Source: PNNG01 sp964577055
GTDB lineage: Bacteria; Bacteroidota; Bacteroidia; UBA7662
Assembly (NCBI GenBank): GCA_964577055.1
Contig: CAZNWC010000013.1
Location: 1-64,000 of the forward strand
Length of the DNA stretch: 64,000 bases
Direction of reading: 5' to 3'
Both the position numbers and the translations under genes were made by a program. Of this stretch, positions 44,401 to 51,890 are shown one piece after another; positions within the stretch are counted from its first letter, which is position 1; each line of letters starts with the position of its first letter. Under the pieces are notes generated by a model, which made no database searches, was not told the DNA's origin, and worked only from the letters and a program-made list of their open reading frames with translations.

Positions 44401-45495
44401 ATGGAAATGGGAAAAATGGCTGCCATCCTCCTTTTCATAGGGCAGGGCTACCGCATGGTGATGGCCATCTTGAATGCTTTTTTCCCCAATGCCAAAACGC
44501 CAGCAACCGGCAGCAGCTGGCCCAAAGTAAGTTTGCTGCTACCCTTGCGCAATGAAATGGCGCAGTTGCCAGCCTGGGGGGCATTGCTGCCTTCATTGAT
44601 GCCGCTCTTGCACGAGCTAATTGTCTACAACGACCAGTCGACCGATGGTACAGCCGATTGGATTGAATTACATTGGCAAGATATTCCGAAATTGAAACTG
44701 TTGAAGGGAGAGCCGTTGCCGGCTGACTGGTATGGTAAGCACCATGCATGCCACCAGTTGGCCTTGCAAGCCAGTGGCGAATATTTACTGTTTGTGGATG
44801 CCGATGTCCGTTTGGATGTTGATTTTTTCCAAAAAATGGTGTGGCTGGCTGCGTCCCAAAGACTACAATTGCTGAGTGTTTTTCCCCAACAGCAATACGG
44901 TGGTTGGGCCGAAGCCCTGTGGGTGTCACTGCTTTCGCACAGCTTGCTCAGCGGCATTTGGTTGCCCCTGGTCCAAAAGATACGTCTCTGGCAAATGGCT
45001 GCTGCAAATGGACAATTCATGCTGTTTGAAGCTGCTGCTTACCACCAAAACCAATGGCATGCCGGTGCACGACAGGTGCTCACCGACGATTTGGCCATTG
45101 CCCGCGCTGTGAAAAGGGCAGGCTACACCATGGCTGTATGGCAAGCGCGTGAGGGTTTGTACTGTAGGATGTATGGATCGGGCGTGGCTGCTTTGGCTGG
45201 CATTAGCCGCAATGTGGTGCCCGCCATGGGTGGCTGGGGCTGGGCAAGTCTGTTTCTTTTGGTGAATGCCACCGCTTGGGGGTTGGTGCTTTGGGATTAC
45301 CCCCAGTCATTGCCTTTTTTATGCGGAATGCTTTTGCTGACCCGTATCTTTGTGCTACAGGCAAGTGCTGAATCGGTTCCCGAACAAATGGGGCTTTGGC
45401 CTGTTCAGTTGTTTGCCTGGCCTTTTTTGTGGTGTTACGGCATTTATGCTCATTTAACCCGTCGGATACGTTGGAAAGATCGCCCCGTGAAATAA
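44401..45495 (+). CDS. GT2-type glycosyltransferase, probably carotenoid glycosyltransferase (CruC-like)
   Basis: A 364-residue family 2 glycosyltransferase with an N-terminal hydrophobic anchor (residues 5-25), a GT-A domain (LLPLRNEMAQLPAW; DQSTDGTADW; the DxD-like FVDADVRLD; DDLAIARAVKRAGY) and about three C-terminal membrane helices. ATG directly follows the acyltransferase stop. Context suggests that it adds the sugar to the 1-hydroxyl made by CruF; the sugar is unknown. Confidence 0.78.
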   Translation: MEMGKMAAILLFIGQGYRMVMAILNAFFPNAKTPATGSSWPKVSLLLPLRNEMAQLPAWGALLPSLMPLLHELIVYNDQSTDGTADWIELHWQDIPKLKLLKGEPLPADWYGKHHACHQLALQASGEYLLFVDADVRLDVDFFQKMVWLAASQRLQLLSVFPQQQYGGWAEALWVSLLSHSLLSGIWLPLVQKIRLWQMAAANGQFMLFEAAAYHQNQWHAGARQVLTDDLAIARAVKRAGYTMAVWQAREGLYCRMYGSGVAALAGISRNVVPAMGGWGWASLFLLVNATAWGLVLWDYPQSLPFLCGMLLLTRIFVLQASAESVPEQMGLWPVQLFAWPFLWCYGIYAHLTRRIRWKDRPVK

Positions 45496-46127
45496 AGGCC
45501 TTCACCACTTGGTGGGCCATGGTATATGGTTTTGGTGCTTTGGGCTTGGCATGGCCTGCTACCCGCGCCTTTTTTTTGGTTTTTACGCCTTACACCTTGC
45601 TTTTGGGAGGCATACACCTCTTGTATTGCGAAGAAAATCGAAGTCCGCGTTTCTGGTGGAGCATGACTGGGGTGTGGCTCGCCGGGTTTTTGGTTGAATG
45701 GGCTGGGGTGGCAACGGGTGCCATTTTTGGGGCATACAGCTATGGACATGTGTTGGGCGCCAAATTGGCGGGAGTACCCTTGGTTATTGGCATCAATTGG
45801 ACGATCCTGATATATGCAGCTGCCTATTTGGCCCAGCAGTCGGGAGTTTCGGCCTGGTTGCGTCCGGTGGTGGGCGCCACTGTGGTTACCTTCACCGATG
45901 TGTTCATTGAACCTGTGGCTGTGTTTTTTGAATTTTGGACATGGGAACTGCCTCCTTTCGATGCGCTTTTTGTGGCTCCATGGCGCAATTATGCTGCTTG
46001 GTGGTTGTTTTCTTTCGCGGTGCTTTGGGGCTTTGAGGCCCTGCGGTTCAAGGCCCAAAACCAAGTGATTCTGCGTTACTGGCTCTTTCAATTGGGCTTT
46101 TTTATTTTGCTGAACATTTTGGTGTAA
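45471..46127 (+). CDS. cruF: CruF-like carotenoid 1,2-hydratase (DUF422)
   Basis: A polytopic membrane protein of the DUF422/CruF family that hydrates the psi end of gamma-carotene or lycopene. About seven hydrophobic segments; family motifs include WAGVATGAIFGAYSYGHVLGAKLAGVPL and VTFTDVFIEPVA (in part). The start is uncertain: no ATG lies in the right place upstream of 45519, and homologues usually carry a few residues before the first helix, so TTG 45471 (218 residues, 25-base overlap with the GT gene) is chosen. ATG 45519 would cut the first helix. Confidence 0.8.
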   Translation: MERSPREIKAFTTWWAMVYGFGALGLAWPATRAFFLVFTPYTLLLGGIHLLYCEENRSPRFWWSMTGVWLAGFLVEWAGVATGAIFGAYSYGHVLGAKLAGVPLVIGINWTILIYAAAYLAQQSGVSAWLRPVVGATVVTFTDVFIEPVAVFFEFWTWELPPFDALFVAPWRNYAAWWLFSFAVLWGFEALRFKAQNQVILRYWLFQLGFFILLNILV

Positions 46128-46205
46128 GTCAGCTTTTTGTCACAAAGCATCTGCACAACAACACTGGCAGGAATGCTTGCGTTAGGATGAAAAATCTGCC
46201 TGACC

Positions 46206-46862
46206 ATGAATTTCCTCCAACTTTATCGCCAATACGACCGCAGCTTTGTGCTGTTGCTCGGTGCCATTTGTGCCCTGTCTTTTGCATTATTGGCTTTTGG
46301 ATGGCAAACGCAAAAGATGCCAGCCCAGTTGCAAACCTTACACGCTGACGAAATGCGGGTAGTTGATTTTGAATACCAATTGGTTCACTTGCCCAAAACG
46401 GCCTCTGAGAAGCAGACGCAAACCGTAACCAATGCCAACCCCACTTTTCGCTTTACAACAGCCACAGCCTTCGATTGGCCTGAAAGCAATGCAACAGGCA
46501 AGACCGATTTGCCTGATTTGCCCGATGACACCATCGATACCTCCGATATTTTTGTGCCGGGTGCTGAGGTGTTTCCTGTTTTTCCAGGTGGCGATGCAGC
46601 CTTGTTGCGTTACCTCAGCGGAAAATTGCGTTATACGTCGGCAGCCATAGAACATCGTATCCAAGGAAGGGTGTATCTTAGCTTTGTGGTCGAAATAGAC
46701 GGCAGCATCTCTCATGTAACGGTGTTGCGTGGTTTGGGCTTTGGGCTCGACCAAGAAGCCATACGCGCAGTTCAAGGCATGCCCCGTTGGCAGCCGGGCT
46801 ATCAGAATGGCCGCCCGGTTGCAGTGGTGTATCATTTGCCGGTACAATTCAGCCTGCGCTGA
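46206..46862 (+). CDS. TonB family protein
   Basis: A 218-residue protein with one N-terminal membrane helix (residues about 14-35), a Pro/Thr-containing spacer and a TonB C-terminal domain (about 130-218) with VFPVFPGGDAALLRYLSGKL, GRVYLSFVVEIDGSISHVTVLRGLG and a final VVYHLPVQFSLR strand (in part). TonB transfers energy from ExbBD to outer-membrane receptors. It lies 78 bases after cruF; whether it is co-transcribed with the pigment genes is not clear. No ExbBD or receptor is near. Confidence 0.82.
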   Translation: MNFLQLYRQYDRSFVLLLGAICALSFALLAFGWQTQKMPAQLQTLHADEMRVVDFEYQLVHLPKTASEKQTQTVTNANPTFRFTTATAFDWPESNATGKTDLPDLPDDTIDTSDIFVPGAEVFPVFPGGDAALLRYLSGKLRYTSAAIEHRIQGRVYLSFVVEIDGSISHVTVLRGLGFGLDQEAIRAVQGMPRWQPGYQNGRPVAVVYHLPVQFSLR

Positions 46863-46863
46863 G

Positions 46864-48360
46864 TCAGTCGGGCTCGGCCAATTCGTCGGCCTCAGCAAAT
46901 GGGAGGCCGATGATTTTGTGTGCTTGCTGCATGCCGCTGTGGTTATCAGCTACCAGCAACAATTTATCGCCTTCTGCCAATATTGTACTGCCACCGGGTG
47001 TCAAAAACCGGCCATCGCGCTCTACCATGGCAATGAGTGTGTTGCGGGGGAAGTGCAGGTCGAGTATGGTTTTACCGTGGGCAGGACTGCCTGGGGCAAT
47101 TACCACTTCGCGTAGAACCGACTTAAAGCCTTCTTGCAACAACATATCGATATTGTTGCGCTGTTTCACCCGTTCAGGCAAAGCCACATGCAACCAATGT
47201 GCTACACTGCTGAGGGTGGTGCCCTGCAGCAATACCGAACTTACCGAAATCACGAACACAATGCCAAAAATGGCATTGGCTTTTTCTACGCCAGCCAACA
47301 GAGGGTAGGTGGCAAATACAATGGGAACGGCACCGCGCAATCCAACCCAACTGATGAACCAGCGTGCCCGGTTTTTCATTTTGAATGGGGCCAAGCTGAT
47401 AAAAACGCTGAGTGGGCGCGCCACAAACATGAGAAACAGCGAAACAATGAGCCCGATTCCCAACATGGGCAGCAGTTCCGATGGATATACCAAAAGTCCT
47501 AAGGTGAGGAACAGCACTATTTGCATGAGCCAGGCATAACCATCGAATGCCTGCAAAATGGTTCGTTTGTGCAAGATGTCCTGGTTGCCCAAATACACCG
47601 CGCTGAGATAAATGGCAAGGAAACCATTTCCGCCAATGGACTCGGTGGTGGTAAAGGTGATGAACATCAGGGCAATGACCAAAACCGGATAGAGTCCTTC
47701 ATACTCAGGCCGCAATTGGTTGATGATGCGTGTATTGAGCCATCCAAATCCCAAACCCAAGACAGCACCCAGGCTAATTTGCTGCAAAAAAACCAGCAGC
47801 AGCATCCATCCCGAGCTGTCGGGTTGCAGCACCAAGCCTGTAAAGGCGATGGTTAGGAAGTAAGCCATCGGGTCGTTGCTTCCCGATTCTAACTCGAGTG
47901 TAGGACGTAAATGGTGTTTGAGTGCCAGGTTTTTGGAACGCAAAATGCTGAACACTGCTGCCGCATCTGTCGACGATACGATGGCACCCAGCAAAAGTCC
48001 TTCGAACAAGCTAAAGGGCGTAATCGAATGCACAAAAAAGCCAACAGCCAGGGTGGTGCACAATACGCCCACGGTCGACAAAACAGCTCCTTGGCGCAGA
48101 ACGGGGCGTATGGCCTTGAAATCAGTGTCTAATCCGCCAGCAAATAAGATGAAGTTCAACGCCACTACCCCTATGAACTGTGCCATTTTGGGGTCGTTGA
48201 AATAAATACCGCCAATGCCTTCGGAACCTGCCAGCATGCCCACGCTGAGGAAGAGCAAAAGGGTAGGGACTCCAAATTTGTAAGAAGTTTTGCCAGCTAG
48301 TACACTAAAAAACAGCAACAAAGAGCCAATGAGCAGGATGTTCTCGGTGCTTAAGGTCAT
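46864..48360 (-). CDS. K+/H+ antiporter (CPA1, CvrA/NhaP2-like)
   Basis: A 498-residue inner-membrane antiporter with about 12 helices (residues 5-390) and a cytosolic TrkA-C-like domain (about 400-490: HGKTILDLHFPRNTLIAMVERDG, in part). SSTDAAAVF and SGSNDPMAYFL are the cation-site helices of this group. It exchanges K+ or Na+ for protons; potassium is preferred because of the TrkA-C domain. Convergent with the TonB gene with one base between. Confidence 0.9.
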   Translation of the reverse strand: MTLSTENILLIGSLLLFFSVLAGKTSYKFGVPTLLLFLSVGMLAGSEGIGGIYFNDPKMAQFIGVVALNFILFAGGLDTDFKAIRPVLRQGAVLSTVGVLCTTLAVGFFVHSITPFSLFEGLLLGAIVSSTDAAAVFSILRSKNLALKHHLRPTLELESGSNDPMAYFLTIAFTGLVLQPDSSGWMLLLVFLQQISLGAVLGLGFGWLNTRIINQLRPEYEGLYPVLVIALMFITFTTTESIGGNGFLAIYLSAVYLGNQDILHKRTILQAFDGYAWLMQIVLFLTLGLLVYPSELLPMLGIGLIVSLFLMFVARPLSVFISLAPFKMKNRARWFISWVGLRGAVPIVFATYPLLAGVEKANAIFGIVFVISVSSVLLQGTTLSSVAHWLHVALPERVKQRNNIDMLLQEGFKSVLREVVIAPGSPAHGKTILDLHFPRNTLIAMVERDGRFLTPGGSTILAEGDKLLLVADNHSGMQQAHKIIGLPFAEADELAEPD

Positions 48361-48385
48361 GTTGTAAAAGTACGTAAAACTGGAG

Positions 48386-48462
48386 AATAGCCGTCAGCGT
48401 TACGCGGATAGCCGACGGCGGTCAGCCAAATGCAGACAGTATACAGCTGATGGCCGATCGCC
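48386..48462. repeat. Degenerate heptamer tandem repeat, GATAGCC-type
   Basis: Eleven consecutive 7-base words with no slip: AATAGCC, GTCAGCG, TTACGCG, GATAGCC, GACGGCG, GTCAGCC, AAATGCA, GACAGTA, TACAGCT, GATGGCC, GATCGCC. It fills the space between accA (end 48465) and the antiporter start. Confidence 0.65.
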
Positions 48463-48464
48463 AA

Positions 48465-49415
48465 TTACTCATTCACCACGCCCATGCTGCAGAATTTTTC
48501 AATCCGCTGCTCAATCCGCTGCTCTGGTGTCAATTGGTCGAGTTCCGCCAAAGTTTTCACCAAATGCTCCTTGAGGGTATTGGCCATGGCCTGTGGGTCG
48601 TTGTGTGCTCCGCCTACTGGCTCGGGAATGATGCCGTCGATGAGTTTGTTTTTGAGCATTTCTTCGGCGGTGAGTTTGAGGGCTTCGGCAGCAACTTCCT
48701 TGTAGTCCCAGCTTCGCCACAAAATCGAGGAGCAGCTTTCGGGTGAAATTACCGAATACCAGGTGTTTTCGAGCATGAATACGCGGTCGCCCACGCCAAT
48801 GCCAATGGCACCGCCTGAAGCTCCTTCACCTACAATTACACAAATCACCGGAACCTTCAGCATGAACATCTCGCGGATGTTGTGGGCAATGGCCTCGGCC
48901 TGTCCGCGCTCCTCGGCTTCGATGCCCGGAAAAGCACCAGGGGTATCGATGAAAGTGACAATGGGTTTGCCCAGTTTTTCAGCGGTCTTCATCAAACGGA
49001 GGGCCTTCCGGTAACCTTCGGGATTGGCCATGCCAAAATTGCGGTATTGACGCATTTTGGTATTGATGCCTTTTTGGTGCCCGATGAACATCACGGTACG
49101 CCCTTCCAAACTGGCAAATCCACCCACAATGGCCTTGTCGTCGCCAAAGGCACGGTCGCCATGCATCTCGGTCCAGTCGCTGCACATGTTTTCTACGTAA
49201 AACAGCGTATAAGGCCGTTCCATATGGCGCGAAACCTGTACTTTTTGCCAGCCATTGAGGTTGGCGTACAGCTTTTTACGCTCACTTTCGATGCGGTCTT
49301 CCAGCTCGCTGATCGACTGGCTTACGTCGGCTTTGCCCTTTTGTTGTATTTCTTTCAGTTTATCGAGCTCTTCGTACAGCTCCTGAATGGGTTTTTCGAA
49401 GTCGAGAAAAATCAT
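48465..49415 (-). CDS. accA: Acetyl-CoA carboxylase carboxyltransferase subunit alpha
   Basis: With AccD it moves the carboxyl group from carboxybiotin to acetyl-CoA, giving malonyl-CoA. The 316-residue protein has the N-terminal FEKPIQELYEELDKL, the core DRAFGDDKAIVGGFA, GMANPEGYRKALRLM, FIDTPGAFPGIEAEERGQ, GEGASGGAIGIGVGD and SPESCSSILWR motifs. Length is normal. accD lies 14 kb away in the window (62874), so the two are not in one operon. A one-off -7 box TATCTTAG lies about 20 bases upstream. Confidence 0.96.
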   Translation of the reverse strand: MIFLDFEKPIQELYEELDKLKEIQQKGKADVSQSISELEDRIESERKKLYANLNGWQKVQVSRHMERPYTLFYVENMCSDWTEMHGDRAFGDDKAIVGGFASLEGRTVMFIGHQKGINTKMRQYRNFGMANPEGYRKALRLMKTAEKLGKPIVTFIDTPGAFPGIEAEERGQAEAIAHNIREMFMLKVPVICVIVGEGASGGAIGIGVGDRVFMLENTWYSVISPESCSSILWRSWDYKEVAAEALKLTAEEMLKNKLIDGIIPEPVGGAHNDPQAMANTLKEHLVKTLAELDQLTPEQRIEQRIEKFCSMGVVNE

Positions 49416-49505
49416 ATCCGGCGATTTGGGCAGCTAAGATAGGCATTCGGGTTGAACTCACCAGCGCGACCCGTGCATCCAATGAAATGCCAGGGCTGTA
49501 AATCG

Positions 49506-49530
49506 AAAAAGCCTCGGATTTCTCCGAGGC
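49506..49530 (-). terminator. Terminator of tRNA-Asp
   Basis: Minus strand: GCCTCGGA (49530-49523), four-base loop, TCCGAGGC (49518-49511), five T (49510-49506). It begins six bases beyond the tRNA end. Confidence 0.9.
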
Positions 49531-49535
49531 TTTTG

Positions 49536-49609
49536 CGGTCCGGACGGGACTCGAACCCGCGACCCCATGCGTGACAGGCATGTATTCTAACCGACTGAAC
49601 TACCGAACC
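49536..49609 (-). tRNA. tRNA-Asp (GTC)
   Basis: A 74-base cloverleaf. Acceptor GGTTCGG pairs with CCGGACC, D arm GTTC/GAAT, anticodon stem CATGC/GCATG around loop CTGTCAC with anticodon GTC, variable loop GGGTC, T arm GCGGG-TTCGAGT-CCCGT, discriminator G. The CCA end is not encoded. Confidence 0.97.
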
Positions 49610-49623
49610 GTTCAACGTGGGTG

Positions 49624-49653
49624 CAAATATACGGCGCTTCCGAAGCTGTGCAA
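49624..49653 (-). promoter_or_regulatory. Promoter of tRNA-Asp
   Basis: Minus strand: TTG (49653-49651), 19 bases, TATATTTG (49631-49624), 14 bases before the mature tRNA 5' end. A very clear vegetative promoter. Confidence 0.85.
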
Positions 49654-49757
49654 TAGGTTTGGGTAAAAAAGACGAAAAAAATAGCAAGTAAAAGCGCGGC
49701 TTGTTGCTAAGGCTTTCACTTTGAAAAGTTTAACAAGGCAGACATTTCTGGAAAATT

Positions 49758-50291
49758 TTACTCAATGAGCGAAGCCCGCACCTCAAATGCTGGCAGTACT
49801 TCCAGTCGGGTATCGGATGTAACAAGCTGACGTGTGGTAGCTTGCACGCGCAGGCTGATGCGGTCTTTGGTGAGGTAGTCTTTGAAATTAGTGTCTTTGT
49901 CGGCGGTCAATTCCAAACTGCGCCTGCCATCGGCAGGTATATCCACAGCACTGGCCAATTCCACTTCGGGCAAATCAGGGGCGCTCATGTACACCCGCAA
50001 GGTCCGTAGAAAATCAAAGCTGGTTTGAGCGGGCGAGATAATGTTGATGTCGAGTCGGCTCAGTTTGATTTCACGTACCAAAGCCGGAGTCGTACGGTTT
50101 GATTCAAAACTACTGTCGGAGTTGGTGGTGATGTCGGGCGATACCAGGTTAATCGGTAAGTTTAACCCGGAGCTCGAAGGAATAATGACTTCGGTGCGGG
50201 TGGTGAGGTTGAATGTAACACCCTCTTTGGCTTTTTGGCAAGCTATGCCAAGGAAGGCAAAACCCAATAAAAGAAGCAGTTTACGTTTCAT
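49758..50291 (-). CDS. Putative lipoprotein of unknown function
   Basis: A 177-residue protein with a lipoprotein signal (KRKLLLLLGFAFLGIAC, Cys18). The mature part is Ser/Thr-rich and beta-like, with repeated short strands (VREIKLSRLDINII; LRTLRVYMSAPDLPEVELA; TKDRISLRVQATTRQ). I do not recognise the family. Its ATG overlaps the stop of the kinase remnant upstream (ATGA), so it may depend on a promoter beyond that remnant. Confidence 0.7.
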   Translation of the reverse strand: MKRKLLLLLGFAFLGIACQKAKEGVTFNLTTRTEVIIPSSSGLNLPINLVSPDITTNSDSSFESNRTTPALVREIKLSRLDINIISPAQTSFDFLRTLRVYMSAPDLPEVELASAVDIPADGRRSLELTADKDTNFKDYLTKDRISLRVQATTRQLVTSDTRLEVLPAFEVRASLIE

Positions 50292-50549
50292 AGCTTTGGA
50301 AGTTGAATGCGGAAGGTGGCTCCATTGCCGGGAGCGCTGTCGATGAGCAATTTGCCTTGCTGACTGCGCACAAACTCACGCACCAGTAACAAGCCAAGGC
50401 CGTTACTTCGGGTGCCAAGGTTGCTGTAACGTGCCTCCCAACTGCACAATTTCATTGAAATCTTCTTTTTCGGGCATGTCAGGAATATTGAAGTATTGCA
50501 AAGCCAATAGGCGCTCGCGTTCATTTTCAGGGAGGGGTGCTACGGCCAT
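50288..50549 (-). pseudogene. Histidine kinase remnant: GAF start fused out of frame to HATPase end
   Basis: From ATG 50549 one frame reads APLPENERERLLALQYFN and DFNEIVQLGG, the usual first 35-40 residues of Bacteroidota GAF-domain histidine kinases, and stops at 50403. An overlapping frame reads YSNLGTRSNGLGLLLVREF then GKLLIDSAPGNGATFRIQLP, the last part of a HATPase (G1-G2 boxes and final strand), ending at 50288. The whole middle (GAF core, HisKA and N box) is absent. An internal deletion with a frame change explains this. Confidence 0.75.
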
Positions 50550-50683
50550 GTGTATGCTTCTCGCGTTAAAAACAAATAATTTGGCATTGGTAATGCCATG
50601 ATAAACTATATTGGTGTTCGTAATCTGGAAAGAGTTTTGTGCCATTGCCAGATAGAAGGTAATGACAGCAATTTTAAGCCGAT

Positions 50684-51778
50684 ATGCGTAACAGTTTCCT
50701 TTGCCTTTTCGTTTTGATTTTCCACTGGGCACAAGGCCAAACCAACCTGGCTTTAACGGCATCCCCCTCGGCATCTGCCAGTTCCACAGGCAATTTTGGC
50801 CCTGTCAACTGGACCGACGGATTAAAAAACGCCACCGCCTTTGGTTGGATTGGCACAGCAGCTACTTTTCCGCAACCCGCATGGATGCAACTCGAATGGC
50901 AACAGCCACAAACCATGAATCAGCTGCGTTTATTCAATGTGGGTACCAATTTTCAGCCGCCCGCAGGCAATGGTGTGGTGTTCAATGGTTCGGTGCAGCT
51001 GCAGAATTGGATCAACAACGCTTGGCAATTGGTCGATACCTTGTATGGAGGTGGGACTTACGGTGATTCGCTGGTCCTCAACTTTGCCGACATCACCACC
51101 ACACGACTGCGCCTGCATGGATTTTCGATCGGCGGAAACCACAATCCGGGTTTTGACGAATGGGAAGTGTACCGCATCAGCAGCGACACACTCGACCTGG
51201 CCATTACCGGCCACCAGCTCGAGAATATTTTAGGAGGCTTCGGCCGCATTTTACGGGTACGGCTGCGGGTGGCCAACGCAGGCAATGTGGCTGTTGGCCA
51301 AGCCCGACTCAGTTACTTGATCAATACCTTTCCCGAGACCGGTCCTTTTGAAATCAACTTGCCTTTGAACCTTGGTACGGGAAGCGATAGTTTGGTGTTG
51401 CATCCTGAATCTACGCCTGCTGAGCAGCGGTTAAACGGCCGTACGTTATGCATGTGGGTAAAGGCGGTGGGCGATAGTTTTCCTGCCAACGACACCTTAT
51501 GCATTCAGCTTTCGGGCTTTGGTTCTTCGGTTTTGACTTTGGGTGCGCCAGGTGCACCCAAGGTCTATCCCAACCCCTTCAACAGCCGTTTGTTACTCTC
51601 CGATGCGGGGGAGCAAACGCATCTAGAGCTATTCGATGCCCAAGGCAAGCGGGTATGGGAGGGGGAAATGCCTGCCGAAGGCCTAAACATCCCCCCGCAT
51701 TGGCCCGAAGGAAGCTATTTGTTGTTGTTGCGCACGGGTGAAAAAGCCTTTGCTGGTACGTTGTTGTTGCAGCGCTGA
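50684..51778 (+). CDS. Secreted protein with discoidin-like and T9SS sorting domains
   Basis: A 364-residue exported protein. Signal peptide at residues 1-19. Residues about 20-165 resemble an F5/8 type C (discoidin) jelly roll: NLALTASPSASASS, WTDGLKN, PAWMQLEWQQPQTMNQLRLFN, and a final DEWEVYRI. A CARDB-like domain follows (about 170-280: RLRVANAGNVAVGQARLSYLI, in part). The last ~80 residues (PKVYPNPFNSRLLL to LLLQR) form a T9SS sorting domain. Discoidin domains often bind sugars or lipids; the ligand is unknown. Confidence 0.83.
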   Translation: MRNSFLCLFVLIFHWAQGQTNLALTASPSASASSTGNFGPVNWTDGLKNATAFGWIGTAATFPQPAWMQLEWQQPQTMNQLRLFNVGTNFQPPAGNGVVFNGSVQLQNWINNAWQLVDTLYGGGTYGDSLVLNFADITTTRLRLHGFSIGGNHNPGFDEWEVYRISSDTLDLAITGHQLENILGGFGRILRVRLRVANAGNVAVGQARLSYLINTFPETGPFEINLPLNLGTGSDSLVLHPESTPAEQRLNGRTLCMWVKAVGDSFPANDTLCIQLSGFGSSVLTLGAPGAPKVYPNPFNSRLLLSDAGEQTHLELFDAQGKRVWEGEMPAEGLNIPPHWPEGSYLLLLRTGEKAFAGTLLLQR

Positions 51779-51820
51779 GCTTGAATCGGCATAATTCCTT
51801 GAAAATAAGCAGCTGCAGGT

Positions 51821-51850
51821 TTTGATTATTCAGGCATTTGCCTACCTTTG
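51821..51850 (+). promoter_or_regulatory. Promoter of rpsA
   Basis: TTTG 51821-51824, 18 bases, TACCTTTG 51843-51850. The leader before ATG 51891 is about 36 bases. Confidence 0.85.
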
Positions 51851-51890
51851 CATCCGCCTTTGACCAAGGCAAGAAAGGAATTTTAATTTA

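Noticed and set aside
51060..51772. Frames on both strands inside the discoidin-like gene
   Set aside because: The plus-strand gene has a signal peptide and T9SS tail; the others have no motif.
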